Positions 33,074 through 45,097 of a stretch of DNA of 64,000 bases are shown in pieces. The stretch comes from Tritrichomonas musculus (taxonomy: Eukaryota; Parabasalia; Tritrichomonadida; Tritrichomonadidae), in NCBI GenBank assembly GCA_039105265.1, contig JAPFFF010000015.1:3224001-3288000 (forward strand). The letters run 5' to 3'. The notes below the pieces were generated by a model, which saw only the letters and a list, made by a program, of their open reading frames with translations, was not told where the DNA came from and searched no databases. The position numbers were made by a program, and so were the translations under genes. The first letter of the stretch is position 1. Each line of letters starts with the position of its first letter.

Positions 33074-35120
33074 TTAAGGTTTTGCTTTGATCGGTCCTTT
33101 TGATAAAAGATCAACAATTTCTCGATGATTTTCTTTTCTTGCAAAGTCAATGGCCGTTTTGTAAAAAAAAAATATTTCAAAATTCCATAAATCATTCAAG
33201 TTTTCAATATCATGAAAAAAGTTAGATTTGAATTCTATGAATGTTTTGATTTAAAATGTTTTGAATGTTGATATCAATGCCTTCTTGTCTTATTAATAGT
33301 TCAACAATTTCTTTATAGCCATCTCTTGAGGCATAAATCAATGCCGTATAATTAAATGTTCGAGTTAAATTCTATAAATATTTCAAGTTTTCAATATCAT
33401 GAAAAAAGTTAGATTTGAATTCCATGAATGTTTTGATTTAAAATGTTTTGAATGTTGATATCAATGCCTTCTTGTCTTATTAATAGTTCAACAATTTCTT
33501 TATGGCCTTCTTCGGTAGCATAAATCAACGCCGTATAATTAAATGTTCGAGTTAAATTCCATAAATAATTCAGATTTTCAAATATAATTAAAAATATTAG
33601 ATTTGAATTTTATAAATGTTTTTAATTTAAAATGTCTTGAATGTTGATATCAATGCCTTCTTGTCTTATTAATAGTTCAACAATTTCTTTATTGCCTTTT
33701 AGCACAGCAAGAATCAATGCCGTATAATTAAATGTTCGAGTTAAATTCCATAAATATTTCAAGTTTTCAATTGAATGAAAAAAGTTAGATTTGAATTCCA
33801 TGAATGTTTTGATTTAAATTCCTTGAATGTTGATATCAATGCCTTCTTGTCTTATTAATAGTTCAACAATTTCTTTATTGCCTTTTAGCACAGCAAGAAT
33901 CAATGCCGTATAATTAAATGTTCGAGTTAAATTCCATAAATATTGCAAGTTTTCAATATCATGAAAAAAGTTAGATTTGAATATAATGAATGTTTTGATT
34001 TAAAATGTTTTGAATGTTGATATCAATGCCTTCTTGTCTTATTAATAGTTCAACAATTTCTTTATGGCCATTACGTGCAGCATAAATCAATGCCGTATAA
34101 TTAAATGTTCGAGTTAAATTCCATAAATAATTCAGATTTTCAAATATAATTAAAAATATTAGATTTGAATTTTATAAATGTTTTTAATTTAAAATGTCTT
34201 GAATGTTGATATCAATGCCTTCTTGTCTTATTAATAGTTCAACAATTTCTTTATGGCCATTACGTGCAGTATAAATCAATGCCGTATAATTAAATGTTCG
34301 AGTTAAATTCCATAAATAATTCAAGTTTTCAATATCATGAAAAAAGTTAGATTTGAATTCTATGAATGTTTTGATTTAAAATGTTTTGAATGTTGATATC
34401 AATGCCTTCTTGTCTTATTAATAGTTCAACAATTTCTTTATAGCCATCTCTTGAGGCATAAATCAATGCCGTATAATTAAATGTTTGAGTTAAATTCCAT
34501 AAATATTGCAAGTTTTCAATCCAATGAAAAAGTTAGATTTGAATTTCATGAATGTTTTGATTTAAAATGTTTTGAATGTTGATATCAATGCCTTCTTGTC
34601 TTATTAATAGTTCAACAATTTCTTTATGGCCTTCTTCGGCAGCATAAATCAATGCCGTATAATTAAATGTTCGAGTTAAATTTTATAAATAATTCGAGTT
34701 TTCAATTAAATGAAAAAGTTAGATTTGAATATCATGAATGTTTTGATTTAAAATGTTTTGAATGTTGATATCAATGCCTTCTTGTCTTATTAATAGTTCA
34801 ACAATTTCTTTATTGCCTTTTAGCACAGCAAGAATCAACGCCGTATAATTAAATGTTCGAGTTAAATTCCATAAATATTTCAAGTTTTCAATTAAATGAA
34901 AAAGTTAGATTTGAATATCATGAATGTTTTGATTTAAAATGTTTTGAATGTTGATATCAATGCCTTCTTGTCTTAGTAATAGTTCAACAATTTCTTTATG
35001 GCCTTCTTTTGCAGCAAGAATCAACGCCGTAGAATTAAATGTTCGAGTTAAATTCCATAAATAATTCAAGTTTTCAATCCAATGAAAAAGTTAGATTTGA
35101 ATATTATGAATGTTTTTGTT
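33074..35120 (-). repeat. Ankyrin array and C-terminal cap of paralog A, copy 1
   Basis: Ten units with a spacing of 186-189 bp follow the DUF3447 ORF. Each has an open ankyrin half of about 102 bp (x-x-TALIYAAxxGHKEIVELL then IRQEGIDINIQ) and a spacer of about 85 bp that cannot be read through. Some spacers keep frame but hold one or two TAA codons; others shift frame. The last half-repeat is a cap, KTAIDFARKENHREIVDLLS, then GPIKAKP and a stop at 33074-33076. In gene order the variable ankyrin residues are AAKEG, AVLKG, AAEEG, ASRDG, TARNG, AARNG, AVLKG, AVLKG, ATEEG, ASRDG. The spacers contain CTAAC plus a T run but no GT at the start and no AG near the end, so ordinary introns are not supported. 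A damaged gene is the plain reading; selective openness of the ankyrin halves argues for something more. Confidence 0.9.
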
Positions 35121-36299
35121 TTAAAATGTTATTTGAATGATTGATGTTTTAATTGCTGCATTTATGTCAATGGTTCCATCAATCAAATAAAGTTTCACAA
35201 GTGTGTAATAGTCAAATTCACATAAATAAAAAAACATGTTTTTGTATTTCATGTTTGTTGGGAAAAAACAATAATTGTAAGATTCAGTTGCATAACGATA
35301 AAGATTATGATAAAATTCATTTTCAATGTTATTTTGGAGATATTCTTCGTTCATTATATTGTCAATGAGGTAGTTCGAAATATCGTTGTGATGACATTTA
35401 ATCGATTCTTCAAGAATTCTTTCATAATCATTATCTGGTGGTGAAACATGATTGTTTTCAAGATATCTGATCAGTTCTGCATTACAACTGTGAATAGCAT
35501 AAATCCACATCGATGATGTCAGTTCAACTCCTTTCTTTTCAATGTATTTGATGATGTCATTCGAGCCATAAAACGATGCATATTCAATCAGTTTAATATC
35601 AGATTTATCTGTCAAAAGTCGATTTGTTTCAAAAATTGATTTTTTAATGCAAATTTCGAGTGACAAATTTCTTTGTTCTGTAAATCTGATAAATTCTTGA
35701 ATTTCGTTATTTCGAATCAGTTCACACAAATAATCATCATTCAATCCTTCTCGTCGTTTTTCATAGAAATTGGTTTCAATTTCTTTGTTCATCACTTCAA
35801 TAAATTTATTGTCTTTTAATGATTTATTCTCGCTCCCGTATTTTCCAATGTTTTCTTCTGCGACAAACCGTTTGATTTCTGGTTGAAAATATTCACAATA
35901 GTTTTTTCGGACATATTCTGAACTAGTAATTATTGAAAAAATGTGTTCATCAATTAGCATCATTTTTTCTTCAAGAAGAAAGAGAAGGATTCGCTTGTTA
36001 TCTTTGAAAATGTTGAATATTTCTGAATTTGAAAAATATTTTTGGAGACCTTGTTTGAATTGTCTTAAAACTCGCTCAGCTTTAGAAATAAAATTCCGAG
36101 AACGATAATGATTGTTCACAATCCTGTTTATTAATCGTAATAATGCTTTAAATTCATGTTCGTCATTAATTATTTGTTGAGTCGAGACAAGATTAATGAA
36201 ATTTTCATATTTGTCGTCACCATCTGATTCGTCTTCAAGGAATTCCAGAAGGGAATTTTGAATACTTTTCATTTTTTCAACAAATGTTTCAAAACTCAT
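35121..36299 (-). CDS. DUF3447 ORF, N-terminal part of ankyrin gene A, copy 1
   Basis: 392 aa from the ATG at 36299-36297 (MSFETFVEKMKSIQN); the ORF can be extended 38 codons upstream only from a TTG through low-complexity AT-rich DNA, so this ATG is preferred. The N-terminal 200 residues are helical and acidic. Residues about 238-316 match the trichomonad DUF3447 region (LIEYASFYGSNDIIKYI, SSMWIYAIHSCNAELIRYLE, EESIKCHHNDIS). The end (LVKLYLIDGTIDINAA) is the start of an ankyrin repeat. The stop falls exactly where the first spacer begins, and after two TAA codons the same frame runs on into the first ankyrin half. In related proteins ankyrin repeats follow directly. DUF3447 function is unknown; binding through ankyrin repeats is inferred. 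A divergent neighbour (Sel1 remnant) starts 254 bp upstream. Confidence 0.8.
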   Translation of the reverse strand: MSFETFVEKMKSIQNSLLEFLEDESDGDDKYENFINLVSTQQIINDEHEFKALLRLINRIVNNHYRSRNFISKAERVLRQFKQGLQKYFSNSEIFNIFKDNKRILLFLLEEKMMLIDEHIFSIITSSEYVRKNYCEYFQPEIKRFVAEENIGKYGSENKSLKDNKFIEVMNKEIETNFYEKRREGLNDDYLCELIRNNEIQEFIRFTEQRNLSLEICIKKSIFETNRLLTDKSDIKLIEYASFYGSNDIIKYIEKKGVELTSSMWIYAIHSCNAELIRYLENNHVSPPDNDYERILEESIKCHHNDISNYLIDNIMNEEYLQNNIENEFYHNLYRYATESYNYCFFPTNMKYKNMFFYLCEFDYYTLVKLYLIDGTIDINAAIKTSIIQITF

Positions 36300-36552
36300 T
36301 TTTATATAAAAGTATTGAAATGTGATATAAAAATGTAAAAATTTGAAATGTGATATGAAAATAATTTCAATCAATTTATCAAATTTGTTAATGTCAAAGT
36401 CAATAATATTCAAGCGAATGAAATTGGCTATTTTAAAACCAAAAATTGTGGGTTTGAGGGGAAAAAACGATTATAAAGTTGAATTTTTTTGAATAGAAAA
36501 TTCTGCAAAAGTTCGGGGAAAAATATTCAGATTATTTTAAAAAAAGAAAAAT
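36300..36552. promoter_or_regulatory. Divergent upstream region of DUF3447 gene A
   Basis: Between the DUF3447 ATG and the Sel1 remnant. It holds repeated GAAATGTGATATAAAAATGT-like segments just before the ATG and a TATATAAAAG-like AT run. A TCGGGGAAAAATA motif lies at about 36493. No initiator sequence can be named with confidence. Recurs upstream of each copy. Confidence 0.35.
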
Positions 36553-37002
36553 AGCGAGCTAGGTTCCCATGAATCAGAATCATTGACTAATTTTGAGCGA
36601 TGTCTAAGACTTTGTGAGCCAGGTGACTCACTTGGGTTTCATAATATATGTATTCTCTATGAACAAGGAGAAGAAATTGAACAGAAATATTCAAAAGCAA
36701 TTGAATGTTATGAAAAAGCAGCTCAATTAGGATGCCATGATGCTTTATTTGATTTAGCAATTTTATATGAAGAATGAAACGGTGTTGAACAGAATTATTC
36801 AAAATCAATTGAATGTTTACAAGGCTATGAATGTTCGATATATCAATTGGGTGAATATTATTTCAATGGTGATTTTGTATAACAGAATTACACAAAAGCA
36901 ATTGAATGCATTAAACAATTGGAAGAAAAAGGAAATATTGATCCCATCAGGTATTTAGCTTATCTCAATTTTGGCGAAATGTGTTATAAAGGCTTGGATT
37001 GA
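36553..37002 (+). pseudogene. Sel1-repeat gene remnant, copy 1
   Basis: One frame runs through the whole segment: SLGFHNICILYEQGEEIEQ, then YSKAIECYEKAAQLGCHDAL, then NYSKSIECLQ, then YQLGEYYFNGDF and YTKAIECIKQLEEKG, with the spacing of Sel1-like repeats. Two in-frame stops interrupt it (36775-36777 TGA and 36880-36882 TAA) and no frameshift was needed. It has no start codon of its own and ends at 37002 where ankyrin sequence of paralog B begins, so the junction joins two genes. Confidence 0.7.
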
Positions 37003-38447
37003 CATTAATTCCTTCTACTCGTAATAATAGTTGAACAATTTCTTTATAGAATTTTTCTGTAGCATAAATCAACGCCGTATTATTAATTGTTCCAGTTAAA
37101 TTCCATAAATAATTCAGATTTTCAAATATAATTAAAAATATTAGATTTGAATTTTATAAATGTTTTTAATTTAAAATGTCTTGAATGTTGATATCAATGC
37201 CTTCTTGTCTTATAAATAGTTCAACAATTTCTTTATAGCCATTACTTTCAGCATAAATCAATGACGTAGAATTAAATGTTCGAGTTAAATTCCATAAATA
37301 ATTCAAGTTTTCAAATGCATGAAAAAAGTTAGATTATAATTTTATGAATGCTTTTAATTTAAAATGCTTTTTAAATGATTGATGTTTTAACTATTGAATT
37401 TATGTCAATGGCTAATTCTGTTAAATAAAGTGTTGCAAGTGTGTAATAATCAAATTCACATAAATAATGAACATGTTTTTGTATTTCATGTCTGTTGGGA
37501 AAAAACAATAATTGAAAGATTCAACTGCATATCGATAAAGATTGTCATAATAGTTGTTTTCAATGTCTTTCTGGAGATCTTCTTCTTTCATTAAATACTC
37601 AATGATGTACTTTGAAACATCGTTGTGATGACATTTAATCGATTCTTTAAGAATTTTTCCATATTTATTTTCTGGTGGTGAAACATGATTATCTTCAAGA
37701 TATTTGATCAGTTCTGAATTACAACTGTGAATAGCATAGATCCACATCGATGACGTCAGTTCAACTTCATCATTAAAATGCATGTATCGGATGATATCAT
37801 TAGAGCCATAAAATGACGCATATTCAATCAAATTAATAGATTCATTGTCAATCAAAAATTGATTCGTTTCAAAGATAGATTTTATAATATAACTTTCAAG
37901 TGAAATATTGTTTCGGTTGACATAAACTCCAAATTCTTTCACTTGATTATTTCGAATCAGCTCACATAAATAGCTGTCACTTTCTCCTTCTTTCCTTTTA
38001 TCATAGAATTCCTCTGAAATTTCTTTATTTCAATTTATCAAGAAATTCGTCTTCTTGTAAATTTGTGGTTTTATTTCGATATTTTTGAATGAATTCTTTT
38101 GTGAGAAACGGTTTGATTTCTGGCAGAAAATATTCCCTGTAATTCTTTCTATCAAATTCATAACTAGTGATTCGTGAAACAATGTATTCATCAATTATAA
38201 TTACTCGTCCTTCAATAAGAAATAGAAGGATTCGCTTGTTATTTTTGAAAATTTCGAATATTTCTGAATTTGTAAAATATTTTTGGAGATCTTGTTTCAT
38301 TTGTCCTAAAATTGGCTCAACCTAAAAAAAAAAAAAAAAAAAAAAATGGAATACGTTGATGATTGTTTCCGATGGCATTTATTAGTTGTAATAATGATTT
38401 AAATTTATATTTATCTTCTGTTAGCTGATATTCACTGACAAGCTTAA
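37003..38447 (-). pseudogene. DUF3447-ankyrin gene, paralog B, copy 2
   Basis: Same broken DUF3447 pieces and A23 tract as in copy 1. Unlike copy 1 it has no cap. Two ankyrin units (ALIYATEKFYKEIVQLLL and SLIYAESNGYKEIVELFI) run into the Sel1 remnant at 37002. The first of them is the most divergent ankyrin unit in the window (FYKE for GHKE). The 6650-bp unit border (37352) lies within this gene. Confidence 0.75.
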
Positions 38448-38539
38448 AAAAAATTAAGAATATAAAAACTTTTTCTTTTAAAAATATTTATATTTCCACT
38501 TTTTGAGAACACAATAAACTCCATTTGAAAAATAGCAAA

Positions 38540-39274
38540 ATGGAATCAAGCAATTTCTCATTTACACTGAGTTTAGAAAACATACAAAGGATATCATTCA
38601 GCAGATATGATAAAGATTTTACATTCATCGATAAGAAACATGTCGTTTTGTTGCAGACCTTGTTTCTCCAAAGATTATGAACTATCATTATCAAGATGAA
38701 AGCATAAATGACTACATATTAAATATTTACAAACAAGGAGAGAGTAATACAGAGCCAGATTACTTTACAGAATTTCTTAATTTTGTCACCTTTAAATCAG
38801 TTGATATTGATGAAAAACGATTGAATGCATTCAGTTAATACTTCCTACAATTATGGAATTTGGAAGAGTACTTCAAACTTCAGCCCTATTTTTTTTTTTT
38901 TTTTTTTTTTTGATAATCTGACCACATCAAATGTTGTCAGCCGTTTGAACATCATCAGCCAAAAAGCACATTTAACCGATTTTTCACCAGTGAAGAAGAT
39001 GATTGACTTTTGTTCTGAACATTTCGATGAAATTCCTCAATACGAACTTTTTGAGACTGAAGTGACGACGATAGAAGAAATCATCAAGAATGAGAAACTG
39101 AAACTTGAATCAGAAGACAGTCTTGTTGAATTTTTGATTGAACTTTATGAGAGAAAGAAAGAAAGCGCCTTTTCATTTGAGTACGCTTATTTCAATGAAA
39201 TTTCAAAAGAAACGATTGAAAAGTTTGTTGATGCATTCAGCATTGAAGACATGACAAGTGGTGTGTGGAAATAG
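38540..39274 (+). pseudogene. BTB/BACK-like gene remnant, copy 2
   Basis: Identical by eye to copy 1 at 31890-32624, including the T23 tract and the frameshifts. Carried passively in the 6650-bp unit. Confidence 0.65.
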
Positions 39275-39723
39275 ATCAGCATGAAACTTACAGAATCAAA
39301 TAAAAGAAGATATGCAAATCAAAAAACAACGAATAAAACAAAAACCTCTGCTTTTTTGTTTTTATGAAAAAAAAATATATATTTTAATAATAAATTTGGA
39401 AATATATTCCAATGTAGAATAAAATATAATTTAGGACCATCTTTAAATACTGAACGAATAAAAAGATAAATATTATTATTTTTTACATAACATAAAAATC
39501 AATGTTCTCTCCTACATGATAGATTTATATATGTGATCCATATCATTATTTTCTTTCTAATGAAAGAAAAACGAAAAAAAATATGATTATTATTATTAAT
39601 ACGATATATGTTTATGGCCATGAGGTTTTTATGCGTTATATACTTATTAAAAAATTAAAATATAATTTTGATTATAATGTAGTAATTAATTTTTATTAAT
39701 CATTAAGACTTCAATTACTCGCC

Positions 39724-41770
39724 TTAAGGTTTTGCTTTGATCGGTCCTTTTGATAAAAGATCAACAATTTCTCGATGATTTTCTTTTCTTGCAAAGTCAA
39801 TGGCCGTTTTGTAAAAAAAAAATATTTCAAAATTCCATAAATCATTCAAGTTTTCAATATCATGAAAAAAGTTAGATTTGAATTCTATGAATGTTTTGAT
39901 TTAAAATGTTTTGAATGTTGATATCAATGCCTTCTTGTCTTATTAATAGTTCAACAATTTCTTTATAGCCATCTCTTGAGGCATAAATCAATGCCGTATA
40001 ATTAAATGTTCGAGTTAAATTCTATAAATATTTCAAGTTTTCAATATCATGAAAAAAGTTAGATTTGAATTCCATGAATGTTTTGATTTAAAATGTTTTG
40101 AATGTTGATATCAATGCCTTCTTGTCTTATTAATAGTTCAACAATTTCTTTATGGCCTTCTTCGGTAGCATAAATCAACGCCGTATAATTAAATGTTCGA
40201 GTTAAATTCCATAAATAATTCAGATTTTCAAATATAATTAAAAATATTAGATTTGAATTTTATAAATGTTTTTAATTTAAAATGTCTTGAATGTTGATAT
40301 CAATGCCTTCTTGTCTTATTAATAGTTCAACAATTTCTTTATTGCCTTTTAGCACAGCAAGAATCAATGCCGTATAATTAAATGTTCGAGTTAAATTCCA
40401 TAAATATTTCAAGTTTTCAATTGAATGAAAAAAGTTAGATTTGAATTCCATGAATGTTTTGATTTAAATTCCTTGAATGTTGATATCAATGCCTTCTTGT
40501 CTTATTAATAGTTCAACAATTTCTTTATTGCCTTTTAGCACAGCAAGAATCAATGCCGTATAATTAAATGTTCGAGTTAAATTCCATAAATATTGCAAGT
40601 TTTCAATATCATGAAAAAAGTTAGATTTGAATATAATGAATGTTTTGATTTAAAATGTTTTGAATGTTGATATCAATGCCTTCTTGTCTTATTAATAGTT
40701 CAACAATTTCTTTATGGCCATTACGTGCAGCATAAATCAATGCCGTAGAATTAAATGTTCGAGTTAAATTCCATAAATAATTCAGATTTTCAAATATAAT
40801 TAAAAATATTAGATTTGAATTTTATAAATGTTTTTAATTTAAAATGTCTTGAATGTTGATATCAATGCCTTCTTGTCTTATTAATAGTTCAACAATTTCT
40901 TTATGGCCATTACGTGCAGTATAAATCAATGCCGTATAATTAAATGTTCGAGTTAAATTCCATAAATAATTCAAGTTTTCAATATCATGAAAAAAGTTAG
41001 ATTTGAATTCTATGAATGTTTTGATTTAAAATGTTTTGAATGTTGATATCAATGCCTTCTTGTCTTATTAATAGTTCAACAATTTCTTTATAGCCATCTC
41101 TTGAGGCATAAATCAATGCCGTATAATTAAATGTTTGAGTTAAATTCCATAAATATTGCAAGTTTTCAATCCAATGAAAAAGTTAGATTTGAATTTCATG
41201 AATGTTTTGATTTAAAATGTTTTGAATGTTGATATCAATGCCTTCTTGTCTTATTAATAGTTCAACAATTTCTTTATGGCCTTCTTCGGCAGCATAAATC
41301 AATGCCGTATAATTAAATGTTCGAGTTAAATTTTATAAATAATTCGAGTTTTCAATTAAATGAAAAAGTTAGATTTGAATATCATGAATGTTTTGATTTA
41401 AAATGTTTTGAATGTTGATATCAATGCCTTCTTGTCTTATTAATAGTTCAACAATTTCTTTATTGCCTTTTAGCACAGCAAGAATCAACGCCGTATAATT
41501 AAATGTTCGAGTTAAATTCCATAAATATTTCAAGTTTTCAATTAAATGAAAAAGTTAGATTTGAATATCATGAATGTTTTGATTTAAAATGTTTTGAATG
41601 TTGATATCAATGCCTTCTTGTCTTAGTAATAGTTCAACAATTTCTTTATGGCCTTCTTTTGCAGCAAGAATCAACGCCGTAGAATTAAATGTTCGAGTTA
41701 AATTCCATAAATAATTCAAGTTTTCAATCCAATGAAAAAGTTAGATTTGAATATTATGAATGTTTTTGTT
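39724..41770 (-). repeat. Ankyrin array and cap of paralog A, copy 2
   Basis: Ten units in the same order as copy 1. The one difference I found is at 40748: G here against T at 34098. It changes Tyr to Ser just before TALIYAA, at a residue that varies between units anyway. Confidence 0.9.
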
Positions 41771-42949
41771 TTAAAATGTTATTTGAATGATTGATGTTTT
41801 AATTGCTGCATTTATGTCAATGGTTCCATCAATCAAATAAAGTTTCACAAGTGTGTAATAGTCAAATTCACATAAATAAAAAAACATGTTTTTGTATTTC
41901 ATGTTTGTTGGGAAAAAACAATAATTGTAAGATTCAGTTGCATAACGATAAAGATTATGATAAAATTCATTTTCAATGTTATTTTGGAGATATTCTTCGT
42001 TCATTATATTGTCAATGAGGTAGTTCGAAATATCGTTGTGATGACATTTAATCGATTCTTCAAGAATTCTTTCATAATCATTATCTGGTGGTGAAACATG
42101 ATTGTTTTCAAGATATCTGATCAGTTCTGCATTACAACTGTGAATAGCATAAATCCACATCGATGATGTCAGTTCAACTCCTTTCTTTTCAATGTATTTG
42201 ATGATGTCATTCGAGCCATAAAACGATGCATATTCAATCAGTTTAATATCAGATTTATCTGTCAAAAGTCGATTTGTTTCAAAAATTGATTTTTTAATGC
42301 AAATTTCGAGTGACAAATTTCTTTGTTCTGTAAATCTGATAAATTCTTGAATTTCGTTATTTCGAATCAGTTCACACAAATAATCATCATTCAATCCTTC
42401 TCGTCGTTTTTCATAGAAATTGGTTTCAATTTCTTTGTTCATCACTTCAATAAATTTATTGTCTTTTAATGATTTATTCTCGCTCCCGTATTTTCCAATG
42501 TTTTCTTCTGCGACAAACCGTTTGATTTCTGGTTGAAAATATTCACAATAGTTTTTTCGGACATATTCTGAACTAGTAATTATTGAAAAAATGTGTTCAT
42601 CAATTAGCATCATTTTTTCTTCAAGAAGAAAGAGAAGGATTCGCTTGTTATCTTTGAAAATGTTGAATATTTCTGAATTTGAAAAATATTTTTGGAGACC
42701 TTGTTTGAATTGTCTTAAAACTCGCTCAGCTTTAGAAATAAAATTCCGAGAACGATAATGATTGTTCACAATCCTGTTTATTAATCGTAATAATGCTTTA
42801 AATTCATGTTCGTCATTAATTATTTGTTGAGTCGAGACAAGATTAATGAAATTTTCATATTTGTCGTCACCATCTGATTCGTCTTCAAGGAATTCCAGAA
42901 GGGAATTTTGAATACTTTTCATTTTTTCAACAAATGTTTCAAAACTCAT
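41771..42949 (-). CDS. DUF3447 ORF of ankyrin gene A, copy 2
   Basis: 392-aa protein identical to copy 1 with the same ATG context. Its intactness in all copies contrasts with paralog B in the same unit. Confidence 0.8.
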   Translation of the reverse strand: MSFETFVEKMKSIQNSLLEFLEDESDGDDKYENFINLVSTQQIINDEHEFKALLRLINRIVNNHYRSRNFISKAERVLRQFKQGLQKYFSNSEIFNIFKDNKRILLFLLEEKMMLIDEHIFSIITSSEYVRKNYCEYFQPEIKRFVAEENIGKYGSENKSLKDNKFIEVMNKEIETNFYEKRREGLNDDYLCELIRNNEIQEFIRFTEQRNLSLEICIKKSIFETNRLLTDKSDIKLIEYASFYGSNDIIKYIEKKGVELTSSMWIYAIHSCNAELIRYLENNHVSPPDNDYERILEESIKCHHNDISNYLIDNIMNEEYLQNNIENEFYHNLYRYATESYNYCFFPTNMKYKNMFFYLCEFDYYTLVKLYLIDGTIDINAAIKTSIIQITF

Positions 42950-43202
42950 TTTTATATAAAAGTATTGAAATGTGATATAAAAATGTAAAAATTTGAAATG
43001 TGATATGAAAATAATTTCAATCAATTTATCAAATTTGTTAATGTCAAAGTCAATAATATTCAAGCGAATGAAATTGGCTATTTTAAAACCAAAAATTGTG
43101 GGTTTGAGGGGAAAAAACGATTATAAAGTTGAATTTTTTTGAATAGAAAATTCTGCAAAAGTTCGGGGAAAAATATTCAGATTATTTTAAAAAAAGAAAA
43201 AT

Positions 43203-43652
43203 AGCGAGCTAGGTTCCCATGAATCAGAATCATTGACTAATTTTGAGCGATGTCTAAGACTTTGTGAGCCAGGTGACTCACTTGGGTTTCATAATATATG
43301 TATTCTCTATGAACAAGGAGAAGAAATTGAACAGAAATATTCAAAAGCAATTGAATGTTATGAAAAAGCAGCTCAATTAGGATGCCATGATGCTTTATTT
43401 GATTTAGCAATTTTATATGAAGAATGAAACGGTGTTGAACAGAATTATTCAAAATCAATTGAATGTTTACAAGGCTATGAATGTTCGATATATCAATTGG
43501 GTGAATATTATTTCAATGGTGATTTTGTATAACAGAATTACACAAAAGCAATTGAATGCATTAAACAATTGGAAGAAAAAGGAAATATTGATCCCATCAG
43601 GTATTTAGCTTATCTCAATTTTGGCGAAATGTGTTATAAAGGCTTGGATTGA
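43203..43652 (+). pseudogene. Sel1-repeat gene remnant, copy 2
   Basis: Same as 36553-37002, with the same two in-frame stops. Fused at its end to ankyrin sequence of the next paralog B. Confidence 0.7.
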
Positions 43653-45097
43653 CATTAATTCCTTCTACTCGTAATAATAGTTGAACAATTTCTTTATAGA
43701 ATTTTTCTGTAGCATAAATCAACGCCGTATTATTAATTGTTCCAGTTAAATTCCATAAATAATTCAGATTTTCAAATATAATTAAAAATATTAGATTTGA
43801 ATTTTATAAATGTTTTTAATTTAAAATGTCTTGAATGTTGATATCAATGCCTTCTTGTCTTATAAATAGTTCAACAATTTCTTTATAGCCATTACTTTCA
43901 GCATAAATCAATGACGTAGAATTAAATGTTCGAGTTAAATTCCATAAATAATTCAAGTTTTCAAATGCATGAAAAAAGTTAGATTATAATTTTATGAATG
44001 CTTTTAATTTAAAATGCTTTTTAAATGATTGATGTTTTAACTATTGAATTTATGTCAATGGCTAATTCTGTTAAATAAAGTGTTGCAAGTGTGTAATAAT
44101 CAAATTCACATAAATAATGAACATGTTTTTGTATTTCATGTCTGTTGGGAAAAAACAATAATTGAAAGATTCAACTGCATATCGATAAAGATTGTCATAA
44201 TAGTTGTTTTCAATGTCTTTCTGGAGATCTTCTTCTTTCATTAAATACTCAATGATGTACTTTGAAACATCGTTGTGATGACATTTAATCGATTCTTTAA
44301 GAATTTTTCCATATTTATTTTCTGGTGGTGAAACATGATTATCTTCAAGATATTTGATCAGTTCTGAATTACAACTGTGAATAGCATAGATCCACATCGA
44401 TGACGTCAGTTCAACTTCATCATTAAAATGCATGTATCGGATGATATCATTAGAGCCATAAAATGACGCATATTCAATCAAATTAATAGATTCATTGTCA
44501 ATCAAAAATTGATTCGTTTCAAAGATAGATTTTATAATATAACTTTCAAGTGAAATATTGTTTCGGTTGACATAAACTCCAAATTCTTTCACTTGATTAT
44601 TTCGAATCAGCTCACATAAATAGCTGTCACTTTCTCCTTCTTTCCTTTTATCATAGAATTCCTCTGAAATTTCTTTATTTCAATTTATCAAGAAATTCGT
44701 CTTCTTGTAAATTTGTGGTTTTATTTCGATATTTTTGAATGAATTCTTTTGTGAGAAACGGTTTGATTTCTGGCAGAAAATATTCCCTGTAATTCTTTCT
44801 ATCAAATTCATAACTAGTGATTCGTGAAACAATGTATTCATCAATTATAATTACTCGTCCTTCAATAAGAAATAGAAGGATTCGCTTGTTATTTTTGAAA
44901 ATTTCGAATATTTCTGAATTTGTAAAATATTTTTGGAGATCTTGTTTCATTTGTCCTAAAATTGGCTCAACCTAAAAAAAAAAAAAAAAAAAAAAATGGA
45001 ATACGTTGATGATTGTTTCCGATGGCATTTATTAGTTGTAATAATGATTTAAATTTATATTTATCTTCTGTTAGCTGATATTCACTGACAAGCTTAA
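43653..45097 (-). pseudogene. DUF3447-ankyrin gene, paralog B, copy 3
   Basis: Identical by eye to copy 2 (37003-38447), with two ankyrin units, no cap and the A23 tract. Confidence 0.75.

Noticed and set aside
33180-35115. Spacers as ordinary spliceosomal introns
   Set aside because: No GT near the 5' side, no AG near the 3' side and no trichomonad-type GTAYGT or ACTAACACACAG. The CTAAC plus T run alone is not enough.
33180-35115. CRISPR-like array
   Set aside because: The units are 187 bp with a coding ankyrin half, and the variable parts are protein-coding changes of a few codons, not spacers.
41803-42018. Plus-strand ORFs over the DUF3447 genes and their repeats in each copy
   Set aside because: They are antisense shadows of the DUF3447 frame with no domain of their own.
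42950-43063. 38-codon N-terminal extension of the DUF3447 ORF
   Set aside because: It starts at TTG and runs through low-complexity AT-rich DNA. The ATG at 42949 gives a normal start.
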